A stretch of DNA of 64,000 bases from Treponema_C sp050320395 (GTDB lineage: Bacteria; Spirochaetota; Spirochaetia; Treponematales; Treponemataceae). The position numbers were made by a program, and so were the translations under genes. Shown in pieces: positions 1-9,569 of the stretch. The stretch spans positions 1,674,001-1,738,000 of the forward strand of contig NZ_CP144459.1 in assembly GCF_050320395.1 (NCBI RefSeq), written 5' to 3'. Every line of letters starts with the position of its first letter. Within the stretch, counting starts at the first letter, position 1. The notes under the pieces are model-generated. The model did no database searches and was not told where the DNA came from. It was given only the letters and a program-made list of their open reading frames with translations.

Positions 1-248
1 CCAGGTACCGCACAAACCGAAAAGCGCAGTATGAGGAAAGGCTTTTGCTTATACACAAGCTCCGTGATAAAGCCCTAATGGAAAAAAACGATGCTTTCAA
101 TAAAATTCCTACGGCATCTTCTCTTCAATCTCAGGGCTATATAAGCGAAACTTCTTTAGAATATCAAAAATTACATGCGCTTTTAGCGGAAAATAAACAC
201 AAAGAACTCAAGCTGCGCTTAATACAGACGGTATTGGAAGGGTACTGA
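1..248 (+). CDS. 3' end of an unidentified gene (partial)
   Basis: An open frame enters from the left edge without an in-window start and ends at TGA 246-248, giving about 81 residues. The fragment is hydrophilic, rich in Lys, Glu and Leu and probably helical (segments such as QYEERLLLIHKL and AENKHKELKLRL). No domain is recognised. It lies 42 bp upstream of the C39 ABC exporter on the same strand, so it may belong to the same operon, for example as a regulator or an accessory protein. That is inference from position only. A TTG at 45 could serve as an internal start, but the frame stays open to the edge, so a longer gene is more likely. Confidence 0.5.
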   Translation, partial: RYRTNRKAQYEERLLLIHKLRDKALMEKNDAFNKIPTASSLQSQGYISETSLEYQKLHALLAENKHKELKLRLIQTVLEGY

Positions 249-290
249 CCGATACACAAAAGCGCCGCTCCAATCGAAACGGAGGTTTAT

Positions 291-2543
291 ATGAACATAA
301 CATTAAAACGGAACGGATTTATTTTACAGCATGACGAATCGGATTGCGCTCCCGCCTGTCTTGCGTCTTTATGTAAATATTACGGAAAGCGGATTCCGAT
401 TTCGTTTATCAGAAGACTTGCGGGAACAGACCGTGAAGGAACATCCGGAAACGGCATTATACGAGGAGCCGAAGAATTGGGCTTTTCCTGCAAGGGAGCC
501 TTTTCGGAAACCAAAGAATTGGACGATAGGCTTATCTATCCTCTCATTGCACACGTCCTGTATAATCGGCGCGAGCATTATGTTATCGTATACGGTTCCA
601 AAAAAAACAAAGTAAAAATAGGAGATCCGGCAGAAGGCATAAAATGGCTTAAAAAAACGGACTTTCAAAATATTTGGACGGGTGTATTTTTTATAGCCGT
701 ACCGCTTGAAACGTTTCAAAAAAATACGGATACCGATACAAGTCTTACCCGCTTTATCCGCATTTTAAAACCGCATAAAAAAATATGCGCCGAAGTATGT
801 ATTGCAAGCATCATTTTAAGTTTTCTCGGCATTGCAAGCGCCTTTTACTTCCGTTTTTTAATTGACGAAATCTTATATACGGGCATAAAAATCGGCTTAA
901 CGCTTTTTTCACTCGGTTATGCGCTGGTTATTTTTTTTCAAACCCTGCTTTCTTTTTCACGCAGTCAGCTTATGCTGCATATGAGCAACAAAATCGATAC
1001 CGTGATGATGACCGGCTATTTCAGGCATATATTAAAGCTTCCGATGGATTTTTTTACATCCCGAAAAACAGGAGAACTTCTTTCGCGCATCAATGACACA
1101 TCTACAATACGCTATGCTATTTCATCCGCATCCTTATCCGTCCTGCTCGATTCTTTAATGCTCATTATAGGCGGTGTCTTTTTATGTATTTTCGGCGGGA
1201 ACCTCATTATCGCAGCCGCTATTCCCGTAATCCTTTGTGCAATTTTGGCATGGCTGTTTTTTAAGCCCTATAAACGTCTTTTAAGAATAAAGGCTGTAGT
1301 CGACGCGGATAAACAGTCGTCGATGGTAGAAAACATTAACGGAATTGCAACGATTAAGGCACTTTCAAGCGAACAAACGGCCTATGAACATACCGAAATG
1401 AAAATCGTCGATTCGATTAAACGCGGTATTTCCTTGGGAACTATGGGCAATACCGAAAACGCCCTTCACTTTTTTTTAGTACAAAGCGGAACGCTGGCGG
1501 TTTATTGGCTGGGAAGTTTACGGATTTTGGCAGGAACAATGAGTTTAGGGCAATTGATTTCTTTTGTACTTTTATCGGGATATTTTTTGGGACCGCTGGG
1601 GCGTCTTTTAACCCTGCAGCCGACTTTACAGGAAGCCCTTGTTGCCGCCTCACGCTTGGCCGAAATTTTGGACATACCCGAAGAAAAAAGACACAGCGGT
1701 TCTTTCAAAAAAAACGAACTTAAAGGCGATATCGATATTACGGGCTTGAGTTTTGCTTACGGCACGCGGGGAAATACCCTCGAAAATATAGAACTTCATA
1801 TAGAAGCCGGAGAAAAAGCTGCCTTTGTAGGCTCTTCGGGGTCGGGTAAAACCACCCTTACAAAGCTGTTAATGAAATTTCATAATTATACGCAAGGAGA
1901 GATTCTCGTTGACGGGATACACTTAAGAGAATACGATACCGAATCTTACCGCTCTTTAATCGGATACGTACCTCAGGATATTCTTCTTTTTTCCGGTACA
2001 ATTAAAGAAAATATCCGCTTCGGTATGCCGTATGCGGATGATGAACAGGTATACAAGGCGGCACAGGCAGCACATGCGGATGAGTTTATTGCAAAACTTC
2101 CGGAAGGCTACGATACCCTTGTCGGGGAACGCGGCACAACCCTTTCAGGAGGAGAAAGACAAAGATTGGCCCTTGCCCGTATTTTACTGCGGCGCCCGAA
2201 ACTTATGATTTTGGATGAAGCGACATCGAGCCTCGACTCCGTAAGCGAAAAGGCCGTTATGAGTACAATCAACGAAATGGCAAAAAGCATCACCGCAATT
2301 ATTGTTGCCCACCGGCTGTCATCGATTATCCATTGCGATAAAATCTTTGTCTTTGAACACGGACGTGTGGTCGAATCGGGAACTCACAAAAGTTTGCTTC
2401 GAAAAAACGGGGTGTATACAAAGCTGTGGCTTTCACAGCAGCCGGTAAACGCGTACCCCAAAAATCCGCGGCTCAAATCACGCATCGATGTACCGGCGGT
2501 ACAAAAAAAACACAGCCGGAGTAAAATTATTTTGCAGGGTTAA
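291..2543 (+). CDS. C39 peptidase-containing ABC exporter (bacteriocin/peptide type)
   Basis: This 750-residue protein is a full half-transporter of the LcnC/NisT-like, peptidase-containing class. Residues 10-130 form a C39 cysteine protease domain: the catalytic Cys is C19 in QHDESDCAPACL, with the His in HYVIVYG and the Asp in GDPAEG. Residues about 160-440 are the six-helix membrane domain. The ATPase domain has Walker A GSSGSGKTT near residue 512, signature LSGGERQR near 616, Walker B LMILDEATSSLD and the H-loop AHR near 672. The family cleaves double-glycine leader peptides and exports the product across the inner membrane. The ATG at 291 follows a GGAGGT box. No precursor peptide is visible in the window. 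Its 3' end overlaps the 3' end of the lptD-like gene by 17 bp tail to tail. Confidence 0.9.
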   Translation: MNITLKRNGFILQHDESDCAPACLASLCKYYGKRIPISFIRRLAGTDREGTSGNGIIRGAEELGFSCKGAFSETKELDDRLIYPLIAHVLYNRREHYVIVYGSKKNKVKIGDPAEGIKWLKKTDFQNIWTGVFFIAVPLETFQKNTDTDTSLTRFIRILKPHKKICAEVCIASIILSFLGIASAFYFRFLIDEILYTGIKIGLTLFSLGYALVIFFQTLLSFSRSQLMLHMSNKIDTVMMTGYFRHILKLPMDFFTSRKTGELLSRINDTSTIRYAISSASLSVLLDSLMLIIGGVFLCIFGGNLIIAAAIPVILCAILAWLFFKPYKRLLRIKAVVDADKQSSMVENINGIATIKALSSEQTAYEHTEMKIVDSIKRGISLGTMGNTENALHFFLVQSGTLAVYWLGSLRILAGTMSLGQLISFVLLSGYFLGPLGRLLTLQPTLQEALVAASRLAEILDIPEEKRHSGSFKKNELKGDIDITGLSFAYGTRGNTLENIELHIEAGEKAAFVGSSGSGKTTLTKLLMKFHNYTQGEILVDGIHLREYDTESYRSLIGYVPQDILLFSGTIKENIRFGMPYADDEQVYKAAQAAHADEFIAKLPEGYDTLVGERGTTLSGGERQRLALARILLRRPKLMILDEATSSLDSVSEKAVMSTINEMAKSITAIIVAHRLSSIIHCDKIFVFEHGRVVESGTHKSLLRKNGVYTKLWLSQQPVNAYPKNPRLKSRIDVPAVQKKHSRSKIILQG

Positions 2544-5500
2544 GGATAAAATCACCGTATTCATCATGTATAACGGTTTTTATACCCTGCAGGGGTTTCC
2601 ACTGTACCGAGAGGGTAAAATACGGCTTGTAATCATATTTTCGGTTTGTCCCCGAACCGATAATTCTCGGTTCGACTTTAAACTCCGAATTTAAAATCCA
2701 GTCGTGTAAGTCGTGTTCAAGTTTTACGCTCAAACGTTTGATTTTAAAGCCCGATGCGTTTCTTTTTTGTTCATCCCAAAACGCAAAGGAATTAAACAGG
2801 TCGATAAAAATATTGCGTTCGCCGGGAATCTCAGGTTCAAAACCGACGGCCTTTTGCACGTAGCGCAGCAATTCCTTATTACGACTTTCGGCACTGAATG
2901 TGAGATTAAGAAATTTATTAATTTTAAAAGTAAAGGAGGGAGTAAAGGTAAAATAACTGTCTGTGGGTTTTGCTATATTCCAAGATAAAACGGTTGAAAG
3001 AGAGGGATTAAAGCCGATATTCCCGCTTTTATTTTTAAATTCAAGATTGGGGATATTGGCATGAAAGGTCAATAAGTACGGCAAAAAACTTTTTTTCTCA
3101 GATGTAACCCAGCCGCGGCTTATATCCAAAACATAGCTATAGCCGTACATCATTTCATAGGCAAAGCGCATATTACGCCACCCCAGTCCCACAGTTAAGC
3201 GCTCGGCATGCTTATCGTTTATATTGTAATCAAAACGCTGGGCAAGCGTTAATTTATTTTTGTTATCTTTTCCGTCCTTTGTGTATTTAAAGAAGGTCCA
3301 AGATGAAATTTGTACAAGGGGCAAAAAATACCAGTCGCTTTTCAACGAATTTTCGCGCTTTACATAGGCGCTTTCCAATGATGCATTGACAAGAGGAAAG
3401 GTGAATTCCGCTTTTGCAGTGTATGAGTCCGTGAGCGGGGGAAGATTTGCGCGAAAACTCAAAGATTGAGAAAAAGCGCCCTCTTTTGCCGAGAGGACAA
3501 AATGCAGGTTATGATTCGTAAACGTTTTTTTATTCCATTCGGGGGTATGATAGGTCCATGCCGGTTTATCTATACTGCCGGAAAAAGAGGTATGCAAAAA
3601 CTTCATACCCGTATTCCAGCTTAACGCCGAATCTTTAAAAACGGGAAAAGATATAAGCGGTTTAAGGGTAAATGCATTGGTATTTGCAATATTCAATTTA
3701 CGTGCGTTATAATCGTTCAGTATGATTCTATTGCGCTCGGCAAGCGTATAAGCCGATGAAAGAATGGGGTGCGTCTGATATTGATATAAAAGCGATACGG
3801 TATTCGATACGGACAGCAAACTGCCGTACCAAAGTAAATTGCTGTTAAGATCAAGAGGCAGCTTTAGTCCCACTTCCGACGAATTCGGATTTTGTATAAA
3901 AAACTGCGGCAAAGAATAAGTTTCGTTGCTAACCGTCATCTTTTGAGGACTGTACATAAAAAGAGAAGAAAAATCGGGTTTAAATGAATAGCCCAGCTTA
4001 TAAGACAGAATATCCTTTTTTTCTCCGGCAGGAACGCTTACGGGAATATCCGGCAGGCTTTCGATTTTGAACAATAAATCGTCTTTTTGATTTTTATCCG
4101 TATCATTGCTATTGCCGCTGTCCGAAATCAGGTTTTCCGGAACAGCCGTTTTATCGCGCATAAGATCCGTATTTTTTATTTGTACGGATTTCAGCTCTTT
4201 TTCAGGCAGGGGCTTTTTTTGTACCGGCCAATTGACGAGGGTACCTGAAAGGGTCAAACCGAATGAAAGCGGCTTTATTTGCACGGGATAAAAAAAATCG
4301 CGGTTGGGGCTGTTGGTATACCAGTCGCTGTCGTCGTTGAATTCTCTTTTGGCCGCACGCTGTTGAGAAAATACAACTGAAGAACCGAATGAAGAAACGG
4401 AAACCGATTCAATCAGGGGACGCACAGCGGGAATGGACGGAGTATAAGAGCCTGAGATATTCCATGTATATGAAGATACCGCTCCTTTGAGCGCGGATGA
4501 AGAAACCGTACCGACTTCGTTTGTTTTCCCCGCCCCGCTGAATGCTCCTTTAAGAAAAAAATCGATCCAGTCCATCGATTCTTTACGGTCACCGAAATCG
4601 CCTGCAAAATAGGGGTCGGAATATAAGGGAAGGGCCGCATTTAGAGAAAAGCCGTTTTTTTGTACGGAGGTTTTCAAAGATACCCTATACCTGAACGGCA
4701 TCTTTACTCCGAAAAACCATCCGTAATCCGTATTTTTCCGTTTTTGAGAACCGTATGATATGTATTGGTTATAGCCCTGAATCGGATACACCGTATTTGA
4801 AAAGCCGAGGCGGACATCAAAGGAAAGAGACTTAACCGCTCCGGCAGGTTTAAAATCTCCGGCAATTCCGGCCATACCGCCCAGGGTACTGTAATAATCA
4901 GCCATAAATTTAAGAAAATAGGGGGGGGCCGAGGCTTCCTTATTCAAATTATGCAGGATAAGACCCTCAAGTTCCTGTTCATAAAGGGATGTCGGCTGCA
5001 TAAAGTTAAACCCCTTTGCAGCCTTATCATCGCTTTGAAGAGCTTTTCGTCCTATAAAATAAGTTGTGGTTTGCACAAAATAGCCTTCTCTGGGGCGGTA
5101 GCCGAAGGAGGGGTTAAAGAACAATTCGTCTTTCGGATAATAAAAAAACGGAAAATACATGAGAGGAACCGAGCCCACATATAAAAGCGCATTTGCAAAG
5201 GCAAACTCGTTTCCGGGTAAAAGCCAAATCCTGCTTGCTTTGATTTTCCAATGCGGATTTTCATCATCGCAAAAGGTAAGCTCACCGTTTTTAAAGGTAA
5301 CCGTTTCGGAACCGTCACGGGAAAGCAGTTCCGAAGAAACAATTAAACGCGCCCCGTCGGGAAGCTTTACCGATTTTTGTTCTTCATGAGATACCCTTCC
5401 TTCGATAAAGATACCTTCAAGGGTATCCGTATTCAGTAAGACCGATTCGGAACTGATTGACTCGGATATTTTATTGCTGCTGATTTTTTCCATACGCACA

Positions 5501-5769
5501 TTGCCGGAAGCGTACAAGACATTGCGCTTGCGGTCAACATTGACGGTTTCGGCACGGATAACAACCTTTTTACCGTCTTTTTCAACGGAGATTATAACAT
5601 CGCCTGAAAATTTAATGATTTCGGTATCTTTTTCTTTATCTTTTATATACGAGGTTTTGAGCGCCTTCTCTATCGTTACAACCGAAGGGCTCTCTTGTTC
5701 CTGAGAAAATCCCGCACTGCATATACAAAAGGCAAAAATTATAATGACGGCAAACCGAAACCCTTTCAT
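2527..5769 (-). CDS. lptD: LptD/OstA-like outer-membrane assembly protein
   Basis: The product is 1080 residues with a signal peptide (MKGFRFAVIIIFAFCICSAG, then FSQ). Residues about 30-190 resemble the OstA/LptA beta-jellyroll (VVIRAETVNVDRKRNVLYAS, then GNVRM). The rest is rich in alternating aromatic and polar strands typical of the LptD barrel, ending in a W/Y-rich segment. In the family this protein inserts lipopolysaccharide into the outer membrane. Many treponemes lack LPS yet keep an ortholog (TP0515 in T. pallidum, beside uvrA as here), so the true substrate is open. The start is 6 bp after the uvrA stop, suggesting co-transcription. Its stop lies inside the convergent exporter gene. 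Confidence 0.8.
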   Translation of the reverse strand: MKGFRFAVIIIFAFCICSAGFSQEQESPSVVTIEKALKTSYIKDKEKDTEIIKFSGDVIISVEKDGKKVVIRAETVNVDRKRNVLYASGNVRMEKISSNKISESISSESVLLNTDTLEGIFIEGRVSHEEQKSVKLPDGARLIVSSELLSRDGSETVTFKNGELTFCDDENPHWKIKASRIWLLPGNEFAFANALLYVGSVPLMYFPFFYYPKDELFFNPSFGYRPREGYFVQTTTYFIGRKALQSDDKAAKGFNFMQPTSLYEQELEGLILHNLNKEASAPPYFLKFMADYYSTLGGMAGIAGDFKPAGAVKSLSFDVRLGFSNTVYPIQGYNQYISYGSQKRKNTDYGWFFGVKMPFRYRVSLKTSVQKNGFSLNAALPLYSDPYFAGDFGDRKESMDWIDFFLKGAFSGAGKTNEVGTVSSSALKGAVSSYTWNISGSYTPSIPAVRPLIESVSVSSFGSSVVFSQQRAAKREFNDDSDWYTNSPNRDFFYPVQIKPLSFGLTLSGTLVNWPVQKKPLPEKELKSVQIKNTDLMRDKTAVPENLISDSGNSNDTDKNQKDDLLFKIESLPDIPVSVPAGEKKDILSYKLGYSFKPDFSSLFMYSPQKMTVSNETYSLPQFFIQNPNSSEVGLKLPLDLNSNLLWYGSLLSVSNTVSLLYQYQTHPILSSAYTLAERNRIILNDYNARKLNIANTNAFTLKPLISFPVFKDSALSWNTGMKFLHTSFSGSIDKPAWTYHTPEWNKKTFTNHNLHFVLSAKEGAFSQSLSFRANLPPLTDSYTAKAEFTFPLVNASLESAYVKRENSLKSDWYFLPLVQISSWTFFKYTKDGKDNKNKLTLAQRFDYNINDKHAERLTVGLGWRNMRFAYEMMYGYSYVLDISRGWVTSEKKSFLPYLLTFHANIPNLEFKNKSGNIGFNPSLSTVLSWNIAKPTDSYFTFTPSFTFKINKFLNLTFSAESRNKELLRYVQKAVGFEPEIPGERNIFIDLFNSFAFWDEQKRNASGFKIKRLSVKLEHDLHDWILNSEFKVEPRIIGSGTNRKYDYKPYFTLSVQWKPLQGIKTVIHDEYGDFILNPAK

Positions 5770-5775
5770 GCACGT

Positions 5776-8721
5776 TTATCCCCGTTTTTTTGCCGATGCC
5801 GGAACCTGTGTTTTTTTGCGCTCAAGCATCTCTTTTATGTAGTACCCGGTGTAGGATTTTTCGCACAAGGCAACTTCTTCGGGCCTTCCCGTTACCAACA
5901 CCCGGCCGCCGCCCTCGCCTCCTTCCGGCCCCAAATCGATAATATTGTCGGCTTGTAAAATCACGTCCAAATTGTGTTCAATCATCACCACAGTGTTGCC
6001 CTGATTGACAAGCAAGTGAATAACTTCCATCAGCTGTTTTACGTCGGCAAAGTGAAGCCCGGTTGTCGGCTCGTCGAGTATGTACAGGGTTTTTCCGGTT
6101 GACGGACGGGAAAGCTCGTTGGCAAGTTTTACGCGCTGGGCTTCTCCTCCGCTGAGGGTAAGGGCGGACTGTCCCAGTTTTATGTAGCCCAAGCCGACGC
6201 TCAAAAGGGTTTGCATTTTGCGCGCGACGTGGGGAATGTGGGCAAAAAAATCGGCGGCTTCTTCGATGGTCATATCCAAAACGTCGGCTATATTTTTACC
6301 CTTGTAGCGCACTTCAAGCGTTTCTTTATTAAAGCGCTTTCCGCCGCACACATCGCAGGTGATATAAACGTCGGATAAAAAGTTCATTTCTATCGTAATC
6401 GTTCCGGCCCCCTGACAGTTTTCGCAGCGGCCGCCCTTGACGTTAAAACTGAAGCGGCCGGGCTTATAGCCCTTTGCCTTCGCTTCCGGAAGGGAGGCGT
6501 ATAAATCGCGTATGCCGTTAAACACGCCGACATAGGTTGCAGGGTTTGAACGCGGCGTGCGTCCTATGGGGCTTTGGTCTATGTGAATCACTTTATCGAT
6601 GTGCTTTAAGCCGTCCACCGATTTATATGCGCCTACGGAAAGGGAGGTGCGCATCAGTTTATTGGACAAAAGCGGAAAAAGCACATCGCTTATCAGGGTA
6701 GATTTTCCGGAACCGGAGACGCCCGTAATGCAGGTAAACATTCCCAAGGGGATTTCTATTGAAATATTTTTTAAGTTGTGCTCGCTTACCCCTTCAAGCT
6801 TAAGAATATGCGAATTGCCTTCCCTGCGCTTTTCGGGGATATCCATTGTAAGCGTTCCTGCCAAATACTGCCCGGTGAGGCTTTTTTTACACAGGGCGAC
6901 TTTTTCGGGCGGCCCCTCTGCAGTAACATAACCCCCGTGCACACCGGCTCCCGGCCCCAAGTCGATAATCCAATCGGCGGTGCGCAGGGTTTGCTCGTCA
7001 TGCTCGACGACAATCAGCGTATTGCCCAAGTCGCGAAGATAAACGAGGGTGTCGATAAGTTTTTGGTTATCGCGCTGGTGAAGCCCGATTGAGGGCTCGT
7101 CCAAAATATATAAAACGCCTACCAAACTCGAACCGATTTGCGTTGCAAGCCGTATACGCTGGGCTTCGCCTCCGCTTAAGGTCGCCGCTTGACGGTCGAG
7201 GGTTAAATAATCGAGGCCGACGTTTTTTAAAAAGGTAAGGCGGTTTTTAATTTCCTTTTCTATTTGAGAAGCGATAAACTTTTCGGTTTCGCTAAGCTTT
7301 AAGGCATTAAAAAATTTTAAAGAATCGCCGACGGAAAGCAAACAAAGCTCGTGTATGTTTTTGCCGCCGACGGTTACCGCAAGGGCTTCGGGTTTCAACC
7401 TTCTTCCCTTACAGCTTTGACATTCGCGGTGCGCCATCAGTTTTTCCAAGCTCGCCCGCTGCGCTTCCGAATAGGATTCGCGGTAACGGCGGCGTAAATC
7501 GGCATAGAGGCCCTGCCACCTTTGGTCGTAAGAGGAATAGCCCGAACCGTCCTGTTTTTCGTAGACAAACTGAATCGAATCCTTTGAGCCGTTGAATAAA
7601 ATATCCCACTGTTTTTTCGTTAAGCTTTCCAAGGGTGCTTCGAGGGAAAAGCCCGCATAGGCGGCCAGGGCTTCAAAGCGGGTGCGGTTCCATGCCGAAT
7701 CGGGATTATAGCACATAATGCCGCCCTCGTTAAAAGAGCGCGACTTATCGGGAATAATCAAGTCCGCATCGAATTCCATCTTTTCGCCCAAGCCCGTACA
7801 TTCGGGGCAGGCGCCGAAGGGATTGTTAAACGAAAAAAGGCGCGGCTGCATTTCGGGAAAGGACACGGCACAGTCCGGACAGGCGTTTTTTTGCGAAAAA
7901 AAGTGTTCGGTTTCGGTGTTAGGCGCCGCACTTCCCTCCCCTGCCGCCGATTTTTCAGCGGCATCGGACGGCTTTTCAGCGGCGGCTTCGGTTTTAGGCA
8001 CTTGGCGCGTAACGATTAAAATACCGTTTGCGCTCGTAAGGGCGGTTTCAACCGAATCGGCTAAGCGGCGGCGCACATCCGGCCCGAGTATAATGCGGTC
8101 TACAACCAGTTCTATCGTATGTTTTTTTTGTTTATCAAGCTTTATCGGATCATCGAGGCTGCACATAATGCCGTCGATACGGGCGCGAACAAAGCCGGCG
8201 GCCTTTGCATCGTCGATGATTTTTTGGTGCTCGCCTTTTTTACCGCGCACAACGGGGGCTAAAATCTGAATACGGGTTCCCTCCCCCCAGCCGGTAATCG
8301 CATCTATAATTTGGTCTACGGACTGCTCACGTATTTCGCGCCCGCACAGCGGACAGTGGGGTACGCCTATGCGCGCAAAAAGCAGGCGGTAATAGTCGTA
8401 AATTTCGGTTACCGTTCCGACGGTGGAACGCGGGTTTCGGTGGGTGGTTTTTTGTTCAATTGAAATAGCGGGCGACAGCCCTTCTATATAGTCGATATCG
8501 GGCTTGTCCATGCGTCCCAAAAACTGGCGCGCATAAGCCGAAAGACTTTCCACATAGCGCCTTTGCCCTTCGGCAAAGATAGTATCGAAGGCTAAAGAGC
8601 TTTTTCCCGAACCCGACAAGCCGGAAATAACAACCAGCTTATCGCGCGGAAGCTCGACATCTATATTTTTTAAGTTGTGCTCGCGCGCACCTTTGACAAT
8701 CAATGTATTGCTTGCAGACAT
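5776..8721 (-). CDS. uvrA: Excinuclease ABC subunit A (UvrA)
   Basis: UvrA recognises DNA damage together with UvrB in nucleotide excision repair. The 981-residue product has two ABC modules: Walker A GLSGSGKSS near residue 35 and GVSGSGKST in the second half, with signatures LSGGEAQRIRL and LSGGEAQRVKL. Zinc-finger cysteines are present (CPLCG; CENCQGAG followed by CDVCGG). I start it at the ATG 8719-8721 (MSASNTLIVKGAREHN), because that is where the UvrA family begins; the open frame extends 31 codons further upstream through the promoter. Residues around 235-270 hold an Ala/Pro/Glu-rich insertion (KPSDAAEKSAAGEGSAAP) not usual in the family. lptD follows 6 bp downstream. Confidence 0.97.
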   Translation of the reverse strand: MSASNTLIVKGAREHNLKNIDVELPRDKLVVISGLSGSGKSSLAFDTIFAEGQRRYVESLSAYARQFLGRMDKPDIDYIEGLSPAISIEQKTTHRNPRSTVGTVTEIYDYYRLLFARIGVPHCPLCGREIREQSVDQIIDAITGWGEGTRIQILAPVVRGKKGEHQKIIDDAKAAGFVRARIDGIMCSLDDPIKLDKQKKHTIELVVDRIILGPDVRRRLADSVETALTSANGILIVTRQVPKTEAAAEKPSDAAEKSAAGEGSAAPNTETEHFFSQKNACPDCAVSFPEMQPRLFSFNNPFGACPECTGLGEKMEFDADLIIPDKSRSFNEGGIMCYNPDSAWNRTRFEALAAYAGFSLEAPLESLTKKQWDILFNGSKDSIQFVYEKQDGSGYSSYDQRWQGLYADLRRRYRESYSEAQRASLEKLMAHRECQSCKGRRLKPEALAVTVGGKNIHELCLLSVGDSLKFFNALKLSETEKFIASQIEKEIKNRLTFLKNVGLDYLTLDRQAATLSGGEAQRIRLATQIGSSLVGVLYILDEPSIGLHQRDNQKLIDTLVYLRDLGNTLIVVEHDEQTLRTADWIIDLGPGAGVHGGYVTAEGPPEKVALCKKSLTGQYLAGTLTMDIPEKRREGNSHILKLEGVSEHNLKNISIEIPLGMFTCITGVSGSGKSTLISDVLFPLLSNKLMRTSLSVGAYKSVDGLKHIDKVIHIDQSPIGRTPRSNPATYVGVFNGIRDLYASLPEAKAKGYKPGRFSFNVKGGRCENCQGAGTITIEMNFLSDVYITCDVCGGKRFNKETLEVRYKGKNIADVLDMTIEEAADFFAHIPHVARKMQTLLSVGLGYIKLGQSALTLSGGEAQRVKLANELSRPSTGKTLYILDEPTTGLHFADVKQLMEVIHLLVNQGNTVVMIEHNLDVILQADNIIDLGPEGGEGGGRVLVTGRPEEVALCEKSYTGYYIKEMLERKKTQVPASAKKRG

Positions 8722-8727
8722 ACATTC

Positions 8728-8756
8728 AGTATAGCCCAAAAAAGGCTCAAATTCAA
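8728..8756 (-). promoter_or_regulatory. uvrA promoter, predicted leaderless start
   Basis: Reading the minus strand, TTGAAT (8751-8756), a 17-nt spacer and TATACT (8728-8733) form a good sigma-70 promoter. Only 6 nt (GAATGT) separate the -10 box from the uvrA ATG at 8721, so the expected transcription start coincides with the A of the ATG. There is no Shine-Dalgarno sequence. smpB shows the same geometry. Confidence 0.65.
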
Positions 8757-8872
8757 TCGGGACAGTCTTAAAACTCGGCAATTCAATATAATCAGCATAG
8801 GCGGAAATCGGCAAAAAAGCGGTCTTGAATTTCAGTCCGTCTAATGAAGATAGCCTAATCTGCCTGTTGTTG

Positions 8873-8899
8873 TTCTACCTACTATATATTATGGTAGAA
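8873..8899. repeat. Inverted repeat between divergent promoters
   Basis: TTCTACC at 8873-8879 is repeated inverted as GGTAGAA at 8893-8899 around a 13-nt AT-rich centre. It lies in the intergenic region between the uvrA promoter and the lipoprotein promoter. It could be an operator; no regulator can be assigned. The rest of 8757-8931 shows nothing recognisable. Confidence 0.35.
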
Positions 8900-8931
8900 A
8901 GGTTTGCTATTTTGTTTTAAAGCAGTTTAGA

Positions 8932-8960
8932 TTGAAAATTGCCGTTCTCCGTGATATGAT
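8932..8960 (+). promoter_or_regulatory. Promoter for the lipoprotein/outer-membrane pair
   Basis: TTGAAA (8932-8937), a 17-nt spacer and TATGAT (8955-8960) match sigma-70. This leaves a 5' leader of about 80 nt before the GTG start at 9048. Confidence 0.6.
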
Positions 8961-9047
8961 ATAGAAGATTATAAGCAAGAATATTCTCTAAATTTCTTTT
9001 ATAGGATTTTTAGAGGATATTTGCAGACCAAAATAAGGAGTGTTTGT

Positions 9048-9569
9048 GTGCAGAATAAAACTAAAAAATGTATTAGTACATTTATCACTTTTTTGATTTT
9101 CGTTATCGTTACAGGTTGTGCGTCGGTACGTTACATAACTCCACAGGTTATAAAAAATGATATTACTTTAAGTAATTTGTCAGCAAGTAGCACCAAAGTC
9201 ATCGTAACCGATTACAGACTTGCAGTCTATCCCGATGATGTATGCAACAGTATACAAAAACAATTAACTCAATCTTTATCGAAAGCTGCTCCGTTATCTG
9301 ATGTAGAATCTACTCTAACAGTTGATGTCATTGAATACAAAAGTTTCTTTACGCGCAATGAATGGCATGGTGAAATCAAATTAAAAGTAATACTCAAAAA
9401 TGCTGATAATAAGCTTCTTGGAAGCTGGGACATTTATGAAACAACCAAACGGGCGAATATATGGGGATATACTACTGCTAAACAAGTCTCTCAAGAGGTA
9501 TATGAGAAAGCGATGTCTTATTTGATTTCCGTACTCAATAATGAAGTTACATTGGAGGTACACCAATGA
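9048..9569 (+). CDS. Small lipoprotein of unknown function
   Basis: A 173-residue lipoprotein with a lipobox (VTGCASV) after a hydrophobic stretch, predicted to be anchored in an envelope membrane. The mature part (about 150 residues) has alternating beta-like segments (ESTLTVDVIEYKSFF, HGEIKLKVILKNADNKLLGS) like small periplasmic DUF-type lipoproteins, but I recognise no family with certainty. I chose GTG 9048 over TTG 9021 because AAGGAG at 9035-9040 sits 7 nt before it and falls inside the frame of the longer version. The 4-bp ATGA overlap with the next gene points to translational coupling with the outer-membrane protein. Confidence 0.75.
   Translation: MQNKTKKCISTFITFLIFVIVTGCASVRYITPQVIKNDITLSNLSASSTKVIVTDYRLAVYPDDVCNSIQKQLTQSLSKAAPLSDVESTLTVDVIEYKSFFTRNEWHGEIKLKVILKNADNKLLGSWDIYETTKRANIWGYTTAKQVSQEVYEKAMSYLISVLNNEVTLEVHQ

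Noticed and set aside
369..719. Antisense open frame within the C39 exporter gene
   Set aside because: It has no ribosome-binding site or family pattern and is explained by codon use of the true gene.
8722..8814. 31-codon N-terminal extension of UvrA
   Set aside because: It would lie upstream of the -10 box; the family begins at MSASNTLIV-type sequence.
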